Of a stretch of DNA of 64,000 nt, positions 1 to 8,577 are shown piece after piece. Each line of letters starts with the position of its first letter. The stretch's first letter is position 1. The translations under genes and the position numbers were made by a program. The stretch covers positions 62,001-126,000 of the forward strand of contig NZ_JAGTAS010000057.1 in the NCBI RefSeq assembly GCF_025685425.1. Direction: 5' to 3'. The notes beneath the pieces were generated by a model, which did no database searches, was not told the origin of the DNA, and was given only the letters and a program-made list of their open reading frames with translations. The stretch comes from Terriglobus albidus (GTDB lineage Bacteria > Acidobacteriota > Terriglobia > Terriglobales > Acidobacteriaceae).

Positions 1-1
1 C

Positions 2-649
2 GATCCGAATCTGTCGGGTGGCACATACTTCAGAGTTCAGGGTCGCCATGTCCTCGCAGTAAATGTCAGCCTCTTCGATTTGCTATCGCTTGCGTATGGG
101 CTACACCCAAAGCAAATCGTGAACGGTCCCAGATGGCTGGATACGAGCAGGTACGACATTGATGGCGTGCCCACGATGGAGGGGCGACCTAATCGGGATC
201 AACAACGTCAGTTGTTTCGAGCTTTACTTGCGGATCGGTTTCATTTGGTTTTTCACTATGAGCAGAGAGAACTACCCATCTATGCTCTCCTTCTTGATAA
301 GGGAGGGCCAAGGCTCACCCGAACCTCTCGCCAGCCGCAGGATGGGACCAATTTCTCCTATACGAACCAGATCGTTCTAACAGCAAAGAATGCTTCCATG
401 GCTACTCTCGCGGACGGCATGCAGGCGAGCTTCCTCGACAGACCGGTAGTCGATCACACTGGCCTCACAGACCGTTATGACTTCACGCTGAAGTGGACTC
501 CTGACGACTCACCAGCAAGGGATACACCTGACGCTCCGCCGGATCTCTACACCGCGATCAAAGAACAGTTGGGATTGAAGCTGGTTCCTACCAAGGAGGA
601 AGCGAAAGCTCTGGTGATCGATCATGTAGAAGTGCCCTCTGCCAATTAG
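2..649 (+). CDS. DUF3738/TIGR03435 family protein, 5' truncated by window edge
   Basis: The frame is open to the first base of the window with no stop, so the gene begins upstream; the TTG at 80 is internal. The visible 215 residues carry the usual DUF3738 pattern: a short FRVQGRHV segment, DLLSLAYGL, a GPRWLD motif, then RALLADRFHL, a YALLLDKGG strand and a C-terminal DRYDFTLKWTPD block followed by YTAIKEQLGLKL. These proteins are abundant in soil Acidobacteria, are usually exported, and have no established function; they often sit near BlaR1-type M56 peptidases. Two full-length relatives lie at 21335-22162 and 25511-26302. Function is not assigned. Confidence 0.85.
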   Translation, partial: DPNLSGGTYFRVQGRHVLAVNVSLFDLLSLAYGLHPKQIVNGPRWLDTSRYDIDGVPTMEGRPNRDQQRQLFRALLADRFHLVFHYEQRELPIYALLLDKGGPRLTRTSRQPQDGTNFSYTNQIVLTAKNASMATLADGMQASFLDRPVVDHTGLTDRYDFTLKWTPDDSPARDTPDAPPDLYTAIKEQLGLKLVPTKEEAKALVIDHVEVPSAN

Positions 650-829
650 CACCATCTTCGTTAGCAAGTCGGGTTAACTTGTGTTCAATAGTGGACGGTA
701 ACTCTGAAAAATGGACGTCACAGCGGTGGACCTCCAGCTATCGCTTTTTAGAATCAATGTCTTGCGCGATTGTGTTTAGGCATCGATCGTGCTTGCATGT
801 CTGGTAGTCCTTTGAGCGGCGAGGTAGCG

Positions 830-3283
830 ATGGCATCGATGATGGATGATCTGCGGCATGGAATGAGGAGTCTGAGGAGGTCGCCGGGGTTTGCGGTCAC
901 GGCTCTACTAACACTGGCTCTCGGCATTGGAGCTACGACAGCGATCTTCACTCTGGTGTATGACGTGATGCTGCGGCCTCTGCCGTATCCGCATGCTGAG
1001 CGGCTGGTGGTGATGGAGGAGATCGTAGCGGAGTATCGCGACATCTATCCCACGGTGCCGATGAATGCACACAACTTTGAGATGTGGAGGAAAAACAGCC
1101 GCAGCTTCGAGCAGATGGCGGTGATGCAGGACAATCCTATGCCGATGGGTGCAGGCGATCATCCGGTAGAGGTGCAGGTCCTGAGCGCGACGTCGGGGCT
1201 GTTCTCCGTGCTGAGCGCCTGGCCATCGCTGGGGCGTGCTTTCACTCAGTCGGAGGCGCAGGTAGGCCATGACCATGTTGTGGTTCTGATGAATGCTACC
1301 TGGCGCGACCAGTTTCAGAGCGATCCTGACATCGTTGGCAGAACAATCACCCTGAACGGCTTTCCATACACTGTGATCGGTGTCATGCCGCAGAGCTTTC
1401 GTCTGCCCGTGACCGCAGGCATCGCGCAGTTCGGTGCGGGAAGCACAAAGCAGGCTGCGGTTATCGTCCCACGTAGCTTTTCGGCTGATGAGCTGAGAGA
1501 GAAAGTTGGCGATTTCAACTATATTGGGCTGGGATTGCTGAAGCCCGGCGTCACAGTCGCACAGGCGAATGAAGAGATCAATGCCCTGCAGAAGACGATT
1601 ACATCCAGCCTGGTAGGTGAGGAGAAGTCCACACTGTCGGCGATGTTGCTGCCGTTTCAGCAGAAGCTAGTAGGCACGAACCGCAAGCCTTTGCTGATCC
1701 TGCTTGGCGCGGTGGTGGGGTTGTTGATCGTAGGGTGCGTGAATATCACTAATCTGCTACTGGCGCGGGCGACGAGCCGCAGGCAGCAGATGGCAGTAGC
1801 CTCTGCTCTCGGCGCGCGGGCAGGCGAGCTGGTTCGTCTGGCAATGCGTGAGACAGTCCTGCTGGCCGTGGCGGGAGGCATGCTTGGCGTTTTACTGGCC
1901 TACTGCATCATGCCCTTCATGCAGCGATATCTTCCGCCCGCACTTGATTTTCGAGGGCCGCTCCGTCTGGACTGGGTGGGAGCGGGATGCGCGGCGCTGT
2001 TGGCAGTGATTGCGACTCTTGTTGCAGGAGCAGCGCCCGCGTGGATGGGTTCACACACCCAACCGGCTGAGGTGCTGCATTCGGAGTCGAAGCTGGCGTC
2101 GGAGTCGCGCTCAAGTAAGCGCGTACAACGCCTGTTGGTGGCTGGCGAAGTGGCAGTAAGTGTGGCGCTGGTGCTGATGACGGGTCTGCTGACGCTGAGC
2201 CTGATGCGGATGATGAGTCTGGATCGCGGCTTCGCTAGCACGCGGACGATGACGGCGGAGATCGCTCTACCGCGCGGTTCCTATGCGAAGACGGAGCAAC
2301 GGCAAGCACTCTACGAGCGCGTGACCGCAAGCCTGCGCCAGTTGCCTGGAGTGGAGCATACAGGGTTCATAAATCTACTGCCGCTAAGCGGCGATAAATG
2401 GATTGACCTGCTCCGCGTACCCGGGGACGGGCGCCTACCGATGCAGCTTCCGACGGCGCATTTCCGCGAGGTGAGCCCTGGTTATTTCGAGGCGATACAT
2501 CTGCCGGTGTTGGCCGGACGCACGCTGAGTGACGGCGACAGAGGTAAGCGGTACGTGCTGATCTCCGAGCTGACAGCGAAGACGATGTGGCCGGGCAGAG
2601 AGGCGGTGGGCCAGACCTTCACCCGGGGAGGTACGACCGAGGACCCATTCACGGTGATTGGCGTGGTGAAAGATGCGCGCACCCTCTCGCTGGCGATGGC
2701 CGACCCGATGATCGTCTATGTGCCGTACTGGTATCGTGCCGATAATGGCGGAGCTGTCGTAATGACGACACGGCAGGACCCCTCAGCGATGGCCGATGCG
2801 ATTCGCAGAGCAGTGTGGAGTGTCGATCCCGCAGTGGCCGTACCTGCGGTGCGGGCCATGGACGGCATTGTTGAGGACTCGGTGGCGAACCGCCGCTTTG
2901 AGATGGACTTATTGCTGTTGTTCGCAGTGACGGCCCTGCTGCTCGCAGGTCTGGGGATATACGGCGTCGTCACGTACTCTGTCGTGCAGCGGGAACGGGA
3001 GATCGGTTTGCGCATTGCGTTGGGTGCCCGCAGGGAGAACATCTATCGTCTGGTATTGCGCGAAGGATTGCTTCCGGTCATCGCAGGAGCCGTTGTGGGG
3101 ATTGTGATTGCGTTCGCAATGGCGCGCGTCGCGAAGAGCCTGCTGTTCGAGGTGAGTCCGTATCACCCAGGGATGGTATGTTTCTCGGTTGGCGTGTTGA
3201 TGATTGCAGGAGTGGCCGCGTGTCTGCTGCCGGCACAGAAAGCCGCCAATGTAGAGCCGATGGTGACCCTGCGTTCGGAATAA
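830..3283 (+). CDS. ADOP-type ABC transporter permease (MacB/FtsX-like)
   Basis: An 817-residue membrane protein of the acidobacterial duplicated permease (ADOP) family. The N-terminus has the signature DDLRHGMRSLRRSPGF followed by a first transmembrane helix (TLALGIGATTAIF). A MacB-type periplasmic domain follows, then three FtsX helices around residues 285-400, a second copy of the soluble domain, and a final three-helix FtsX module. The ATG at 830 is chosen because GAGG lies five bases upstream; the frame extends to 770 but those starts lack a ribosome site. Family members are thought to act in efflux or lipoprotein or peptide export with a separate ATPase. No ATPase gene is adjacent, so substrate and partner are unknown. 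Confidence 0.9.
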   Translation: MASMMDDLRHGMRSLRRSPGFAVTALLTLALGIGATTAIFTLVYDVMLRPLPYPHAERLVVMEEIVAEYRDIYPTVPMNAHNFEMWRKNSRSFEQMAVMQDNPMPMGAGDHPVEVQVLSATSGLFSVLSAWPSLGRAFTQSEAQVGHDHVVVLMNATWRDQFQSDPDIVGRTITLNGFPYTVIGVMPQSFRLPVTAGIAQFGAGSTKQAAVIVPRSFSADELREKVGDFNYIGLGLLKPGVTVAQANEEINALQKTITSSLVGEEKSTLSAMLLPFQQKLVGTNRKPLLILLGAVVGLLIVGCVNITNLLLARATSRRQQMAVASALGARAGELVRLAMRETVLLAVAGGMLGVLLAYCIMPFMQRYLPPALDFRGPLRLDWVGAGCAALLAVIATLVAGAAPAWMGSHTQPAEVLHSESKLASESRSSKRVQRLLVAGEVAVSVALVLMTGLLTLSLMRMMSLDRGFASTRTMTAEIALPRGSYAKTEQRQALYERVTASLRQLPGVEHTGFINLLPLSGDKWIDLLRVPGDGRLPMQLPTAHFREVSPGYFEAIHLPVLAGRTLSDGDRGKRYVLISELTAKTMWPGREAVGQTFTRGGTTEDPFTVIGVVKDARTLSLAMADPMIVYVPYWYRADNGGAVVMTTRQDPSAMADAIRRAVWSVDPAVAVPAVRAMDGIVEDSVANRRFEMDLLLLFAVTALLLAGLGIYGVVTYSVVQREREIGLRIALGARRENIYRLVLREGLLPVIAGAVVGIVIAFAMARVAKSLLFEVSPYHPGMVCFSVGVLMIAGVAACLLPAQKAANVEPMVTLRSE

Positions 3284-3419
3284 GTGGGCAGGTCTAGGGC
3301 CATTGGATCCCTCGGCGGCTTCGCAATCGCGGCGCACAGCTCGTAGGCGAACGCGTCAGCGCCAGAATCGAACATCCAGGCGCGCGACGGACTATCCTAT
3401 TGCTTTAAAATCTACACGC

Positions 3420-3600
3420 AGGAAGCTCTTCGCCTCCTCACGCTGGCCCGGAAGTATTTCCCCTGACCAAAGATCCGATTGGTCAGAGCATCGCGAACAA
3501 TGGAGGAGGACGGCGCCGGATAGCGCTGGGCGCAGTGACTTCTTCAACCGGCCGTTTCCGTTAAGCGCGTCTCCAAGAGCAGTTTTTCGCACGACCTCAG
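3420..3600 (+). pseudogene. Possible decayed fragment of a second MacB/ADOP permease
   Basis: Between the ADOP gene and the defence cassette about 515 bp lack a convincing gene. Read on the plus strand, one frame gives EALRLLTLARKYFP and the next frame continues DPIGQSIANN. Together these resemble the ARKYFP...DPIGQ.I segment conserved in the soluble domain of MacB/ADOP permeases, broken by a frameshift near 3465. Similarity fades after about 3530. I read this as a fossil of a tandem permease gene, but the match is short and could be chance. Nothing else is seen in 3284-3798 beyond the ribosome-binding site of the next gene. Confidence 0.3.
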
Positions 3601-3798
3601 CTGTCGATGAGTGCTTTGACCTGAAATCGATATTCGAGAAACAACTTGGCCAAAGCGCTGACTGCCGTAAACTTGTCGGCAGACAGCACTCGTGGTTGCG
3701 CATTCACGATCTTGCGTTCTCCGCATTCGAGGGTGGGCCCGCGGTATCATCGGACAAATACTTCACCGGGAGTAACCGCGACAGAAAAGAGGAGCAAT

Positions 3799-4554
3799 AT
3801 GGGAATCCCGGAAAACGAAGTCGCTGCTGACAACCAACGACGTGAATTTGAGGATTTGGCTAAGACACCTGGAGGCAAGATCGTTACTGGTGTGAAGAAT
3901 GTGATCTCTCTCGTGCCTGGAGCCGGCCCCATAGCAAACGCCATCGGCTTATCAAAGATCATGATGGAATTGGGTGCCTCTTCTGTCGAAGAGAACGTCA
4001 AGTACCTTGGGAGTGCCACGGCGGAAGCTTTAGCTAGGGTCGAGCGCAGAATCGATGCCCAGGGTGTGAGTGTGCAAGAGATTGCCGACCGATATAGCAG
4101 TCCAGAATTTGCCGCGAGCCTAGAAGCAGCGATTCTGCAGACCCAGCGCACTCGACAGAGAGCCAGATTGAATAGATTGGCACTGATTCTGGCGAACTCT
4201 GTTGAAGCTGGCGAGATCGAGCCCGATACCATCGACGACCTTGCGAGGGCTGCCGTTGAGCTTACAGAGTGGGATATCCAACTCCTGAATGATGTCCGCG
4301 AATGCGAGTCCACATACACCGAAGCGTCGGGATATCTTTTCATGTGGTGGCAGGAGTACTGGCGCAATTTCACCGTCAGACATCCACATCGAAGCCTTCG
4401 AGCGGCGGCGGGCTCTCTGGGAAGGCTGCAGTCATTTGGTTTCATCTACGGAGCGGAGGGAACGTCATTAGCAGCGAGCCCGGTTTCGGTCCTATACAGG
4501 CTGAGCGAAGACGGCGAGCGATTCCTGAAGCGGATCGACGCTCTTCGTGACTGA
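3799..4554 (+). CDS. Unrecognised hydrophobic-segment protein upstream of SIR2-HerA
   Basis: A 251-residue protein I cannot assign to a family. The ATG at 3799 follows an AGAGGAG ribosome site; a longer frame back to 3646 has no support. Residues about 30-60 form a glycine-rich hydrophobic stretch (GVKNVISLVPGAGPIANAIG) that could insert in or associate with a membrane. The middle is helical and charged (ARVERRIDAQ, QTQRTRQRARLNR). The last 50 residues, LGRLQSFGFIYGA then VLYRLSEDGERFLKRI, read like a winged-helix element of the type seen in some abortive-infection proteins. It sits 270 bp upstream of, and codirectional with, the SIR2-HerA pair, which makes a defence role plausible but unproven. 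Confidence 0.75.
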   Translation: MGIPENEVAADNQRREFEDLAKTPGGKIVTGVKNVISLVPGAGPIANAIGLSKIMMELGASSVEENVKYLGSATAEALARVERRIDAQGVSVQEIADRYSSPEFAASLEAAILQTQRTRQRARLNRLALILANSVEAGEIEPDTIDDLARAAVELTEWDIQLLNDVRECESTYTEASGYLFMWWQEYWRNFTVRHPHRSLRAAAGSLGRLQSFGFIYGAEGTSLAASPVSVLYRLSEDGERFLKRIDALRD

Positions 4555-4824
4555 AACCGACCGCGTCGGGTATGGTGCCTCAGATTCGTGAGAAAGCAAG
4601 TTTCTCCGATCAGAAGTCGATATCGTTTCGTCAGTTTGCGCATCCAAAGCGCCGGGTCCCTTGGTACGTCGCGGCTAATGAAGTTTCCCCTAAATGAGCT
4701 GCTTATTTACGCTCAGAGAATCGCAATCGTCAGTTTCTCGCTGAAATTCCTGTGATTCGAGGGATTGGGAATCTTTACGTTCGCCGGGTAAACTTCCAGT
4801 GCGTCCCAGGGAGACATTTTCAAA

Positions 4825-6204
4825 ATGCAAAAGGGTGAGCAAATACTAAAGTCACGCGACGACAAGGCTCCGGTTTTCCTTGTCCAATCAGACGATCAAA
4901 AGGAAAAGAGCTTCAAAGTCGCTGATCAATCGTCGTCCAGTTGGCTCGACGCGGGCGAATCTATCTCTGTTTCGCAACTGCGTACTCGCCTTGAACCCTG
5001 GCTCACAGCACTGTTTCAATCTGAGCACTTGGCCCTTCTGGTTGGGTCCGGTTTGGCCCACGCAGTTCACGACATTGCCACGGCGAAACCTCTCCCCGGA
5101 ATGAGCCAGACATCTTTTAGTACCTTCGGCAAGGAGATCGGCGCCGAGGCGGCGAAGTCAGCGAAACTGTCTGGACGTGAGGCGGGGAACATTGAGGATC
5201 AGTTAAGGACTGCAAATGAACTTCTCCGAGGTCTCCAAATAGCCGCGCCTTCATCGCCTACTCTAGAAGCTCAGGCAGCAGCTCTTTACAAGGAAGTGTC
5301 TGCGAAGCTTCTTGTATTTGCGAATTCAATCATCGAAGGAGAGAAGGGACTCATCTCTGCCTCCTCCGATAAGGCCGAAGAGGCATTCAACTACCTCGTC
5401 AGCTTTCTCATGAGCTTCGGTAGTCGAACTGGCACTCGGGACAGACTTCACATTTTTACGACCAACTATGACCGTTTCATAGAGGTGGGGGCAGAGGTTG
5501 CGGGGCTAAATCTTATGGATCGATTTGTTGGCTCTCTCTCGCCGATTTTTCGTTCGTCTCGACTAGATATAGATATCCACTACAACCCACCTGGAATACG
5601 TGGAGAGCCTCGGTATCTTGAGGGCGTGGCTAAGATCACTAAACTCCATGGGTCTATTGATTGGTTTGATACGGGACAGAGCATTAGGAGAATCGCCCTG
5701 CCGTTTGGCTCTGATTCCGTTGAGCCCTTCTTGAAAATCCCCGGAGTAGATGCGTCCGGAGCCCGTCAGTTGATGATCTTCCCGAACTCCGCAAAGGACA
5801 GAGAGACGGCTGCGTACCCTTACGTTGATTTATTTCGTGACCTCGCAGCGTCCGTGGTGCGTCCAAATAGCACCGTAGTCTGTTTTGGATACAGTTTTGG
5901 CGACGAACATATCAACAGAGTCTTGGAAGACATGTTGACGATACCGTCGACGCACCTGGTCGTGATCTCTCATGGCGATCCTCTTAGGCGGATTATTGCC
6001 CTATACGAGAAGATGGGGCGTCCCGCGCAAATCACTTTGATGATCGGAGATCATCTGGGCGATTTCAGGAGCTTAGTAGACAACTATCTACCTAAGCCTT
6101 CTATCGACCGAACGACATTCCGCATGGCCGATCTACTGAAGGCTAGATGGACTGTCAAATCTCCTTCGAGTGCTGAAGGGACGCTTGGCGAGGACTCATT
6201 CTGA
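4825..6204 (+). CDS. SIR2-like NADase domain protein (SIR2-HerA defence)
   Basis: A 459-residue SIR2-family protein. Visible signatures are the nucleotide-binding LLVGSGLAHA (GSG at 74-76), FTTNYD with the conserved Asn at 214, KLHGSIDW with the conserved His at 275, and CFGYSFGDEHI at 353-362. Together they define the SIR2_2-type fold found in NAD-degrading antiphage proteins rather than a canonical deacetylase; no zinc-binding cysteine cluster is seen. The first 55 residues are a polar extension. A GGGAGA ribosome site precedes ATG 4825. The stop overlaps the start of the HerA-like gene by one base (TGATG), so the two are translationally coupled. Known SIR2-HerA pairs form large complexes that deplete NAD on phage infection; that role is inferred here. 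Confidence 0.9.
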   Translation: MQKGEQILKSRDDKAPVFLVQSDDQKEKSFKVADQSSSSWLDAGESISVSQLRTRLEPWLTALFQSEHLALLVGSGLAHAVHDIATAKPLPGMSQTSFSTFGKEIGAEAAKSAKLSGREAGNIEDQLRTANELLRGLQIAAPSSPTLEAQAAALYKEVSAKLLVFANSIIEGEKGLISASSDKAEEAFNYLVSFLMSFGSRTGTRDRLHIFTTNYDRFIEVGAEVAGLNLMDRFVGSLSPIFRSSRLDIDIHYNPPGIRGEPRYLEGVAKITKLHGSIDWFDTGQSIRRIALPFGSDSVEPFLKIPGVDASGARQLMIFPNSAKDRETAAYPYVDLFRDLAASVVRPNSTVVCFGYSFGDEHINRVLEDMLTIPSTHLVVISHGDPLRRIIALYEKMGRPAQITLMIGDHLGDFRSLVDNYLPKPSIDRTTFRMADLLKARWTVKSPSSAEGTLGEDSF

Positions 6205-8330
6205 TGAGCAATCTCCCTTACGAATACGCAGAGAGTCTGAGAATTGGAACTGTCGAGTTTGTTTCTCCGGATGAGATCAAGGTGTCCCTCGACATCGAAG
6301 CACCTGAATCAATGGCCCTCAATGTCGGAGTGCCTCGTCCATTCCCGAGGGTCAACAGTTATGTATTGATTCCGGTCGATGACGCTTACCTAGTGGGGCA
6401 GATCGAATGGATCACTGTGGAACGATCTGCTTTTCCGAAGCGACGCGGTATGCAGGACTTCGGTCTGATAGACCTGCCGTTTCCATTGCGCAAGATGAGC
6501 CTCAATCCTTTGGGCATGCTTCGAAACACTTCGGCGAAACCCACTGATAGCTCCAGCTTCAGTTTTCGAAGAGGTGCCGACGCTCTTCCATCAATAGGAA
6601 ATGCAGTGTTACTGCCCACAGAAGATCAACTCAAGTCCATCGTAGAGTCTGGGGCTCGAAGACGGGTTAAAGTTGGGACCAGTCCTCTGGCAAGCAATGC
6701 TGAGGTTCGAGTTGATCCAGACAGGCTCTTTGGTCGACACCTTGCCGTACTTGGAAACACTGGGAGTGGAAAGTCCTGTTCAGTTGCTGGACTCATCAGA
6801 TGGTCTGTTGAGCAGGCGCACAAGGAAGGTGGGAAGATTCCGAATGCTCGGTTCGTGGTTCTCGACCCCAATGGTGAATACTCCAGAGCGTTCGAAGATA
6901 CTAAGCCGCCGCTAAAGGCAAAGCTTTTCCAAGTCAACCCTCCTGCAGGGAGTGCTTGCAAACCACTACATATCCCATTGTGGTTTTGGAGTAGTTCTGA
7001 ATGGAGCTCTTTCACACAAGCAAGTAGTCGAACGCAACGGCCTGTTCTCATCCATGCACTCCGCTCTGTTCGTGACGGACATATTGAACCAGCAGCGGAC
7101 GCCACTCAGGATAGGAGACGTTTCCTGCGTACGGTTGTCTCGACTCTGACATTAGAAAAGAACGCGGGGGTACCATGGGGTTCGTTTCCAAAGCCCAAGA
7201 ATTTTCTCGAGAAAGTTAAGAAATGGCGCGACACACTCAACCAAGATCTGACGGGTACAGTTGGAGCGCAACATGATGCTTTGAGTGCATTTGTGGATCG
7301 CTTGGATGAACTTATAAGCCCGCGCTCAATCCCTCACGCTCATGCTGATTTCTCAAGGCTCGAAGTTGAAGATCTCATTCGGCTCGCAAGCGTGGCGCAT
7401 TCGGCATTTGGAGGATCGGTGACTGACGCCGAACCGCTTGACGTGGACGCTCCTCTTCCGTTCAGCGGTGAAAGTTTGTTGCGTAGTGTAGAAGCGTCGG
7501 CGGAAATGATGAATGTTTCTGAACACACAGAAACGCTGTTGATCCGCATCCGAAGCCTTCTCAGCAGCATCATTGTGCGGTCAATTATGAATGATTCGCC
7601 CGAAGTGACCTTGCAAGGATGGCTTGAAGAATATATCGGCTCTGAAGATCTGGACTCCGGTTGCGTGTCTGTACTCGACTTGTCTTTAGTTCCGACTGAG
7701 GTCATCCACGTCGTCACCGCTGTCGTAGCCAGAATGATTTTCGAAGGGCTTCAGAGGTATCGCCGAATACATGGAACAGTTTTGCCAACCGTTTTAGTGA
7801 TGGAAGAGGCGCATACGTTCATCAAACGCTATAAGACTGACGGAGAAAGCTATGATGCAGCGTCAGTCTGTTGCCAGGTTTTTGAACGTATATCTAGGGA
7901 AGGAAGAAAGTTTGGACTTGGTTTGGTTCTATCATCACAACGACCGTCGGAACTTTCTCCTACCGTACTTTCTCAGTGCAATTCATTTCTGTTGCATCGC
8001 ATCAGTAACGATCACGATCAGAAGCTGATCCATAGCCTTGTGCCGGACAATCTGAAAGGATTGCTCCGAGAGCTTCCTTCTCTTCCATCCCAATACGCGA
8101 TACTCCTCGGATGGGCATCCGAATTGCCTCTCCTAGTAAAGATGAATGACCTGCCAGTTGCACATCAGCCAAAATCGGATGACCCTGACTTTTGGAATGT
8201 TTGGACAGGGAGAGATGATACAGGCGACGTAGTTCTTCGCCCTGCCAGGTGGAAAGATGTCGCGGAACAATGGCAAGGTGCGCAGGCCGAGGAGCAGGAA
8301 GAAGATGAAGACGACGATATCCCATTCTGA
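6204..8330 (+). CDS. HerA-like ATPase (DUF87), SIR2-HerA defence partner
   Basis: A 708-residue P-loop ATPase of the HerA/FtsK branch. Residues 1-110 form a beta-rich HAS-barrel-like N-terminal domain. Walker A is GNTGSGKS at 184-191 with the flanking RHLAVLGN typical of HerA. Walker B is VLVMEEAH near 530-540, followed by RISREGRKFGLGLVLSSQRPSEL, a hallmark of HerA/DUF87 proteins with sensor and arginine-finger region. The acidic tail EEQEEDEDDDIPF is unusual. Start ATG 6204 overlaps the SIR2 stop. In described systems the HerA hexamer scaffolds SIR2 and couples ATP hydrolysis to activation. Base composition of this gene looks less GC-rich than the flanking chromosome, consistent with acquisition. 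Confidence 0.92.
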   Translation: MSNLPYEYAESLRIGTVEFVSPDEIKVSLDIEAPESMALNVGVPRPFPRVNSYVLIPVDDAYLVGQIEWITVERSAFPKRRGMQDFGLIDLPFPLRKMSLNPLGMLRNTSAKPTDSSSFSFRRGADALPSIGNAVLLPTEDQLKSIVESGARRRVKVGTSPLASNAEVRVDPDRLFGRHLAVLGNTGSGKSCSVAGLIRWSVEQAHKEGGKIPNARFVVLDPNGEYSRAFEDTKPPLKAKLFQVNPPAGSACKPLHIPLWFWSSSEWSSFTQASSRTQRPVLIHALRSVRDGHIEPAADATQDRRRFLRTVVSTLTLEKNAGVPWGSFPKPKNFLEKVKKWRDTLNQDLTGTVGAQHDALSAFVDRLDELISPRSIPHAHADFSRLEVEDLIRLASVAHSAFGGSVTDAEPLDVDAPLPFSGESLLRSVEASAEMMNVSEHTETLLIRIRSLLSSIIVRSIMNDSPEVTLQGWLEEYIGSEDLDSGCVSVLDLSLVPTEVIHVVTAVVARMIFEGLQRYRRIHGTVLPTVLVMEEAHTFIKRYKTDGESYDAASVCCQVFERISREGRKFGLGLVLSSQRPSELSPTVLSQCNSFLLHRISNDHDQKLIHSLVPDNLKGLLRELPSLPSQYAILLGWASELPLLVKMNDLPVAHQPKSDDPDFWNVWTGRDDTGDVVLRPARWKDVAEQWQGAQAEEQEEDEDDDIPF

Positions 8331-8360
8331 TGGTCGTTCCACCAAGAAGCGTTCCGACCG

Positions 8361-8374
8361 CGTGCTATAGCACG
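8361..8374. repeat. Perfect 14-bp palindrome downstream of the HerA gene
   Basis: CGTGCTATAGCACG is self-complementary across all 14 bases. It lies 31 bp after the HerA stop and before the convergent hydrolase gene. No T-run follows, so it is not an obvious terminator; it could be a protein-binding or recombination site. Confidence 0.5.
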
Positions 8375-8577
8375 AGTCCCAGACCTGAATCAGGCACAAT
8401 TTTGACCGTTTGAGATGAACCGGTGGCCAAGATGATCTTAGACCCCTTTTTAGCTATTCGAAACATACCTTGTTGGTCAGATACGTGCATTATCGCCAAT
8501 GCGCTCGCCGACACCGGATTGGTACCGCGAAGTCGGCTTTCACAACGCCCTGCCTGCTGGCCAAAACGCGTTTATCG

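Noticed and set aside
3303-3830. 175-codon plus-strand frame before the SIR2-HerA cassette
   Set aside because: No ribosome site, overlaps the well-supported gene at 3799 in another frame, and the sequence is Arg/Ser-rich filler with no domain.
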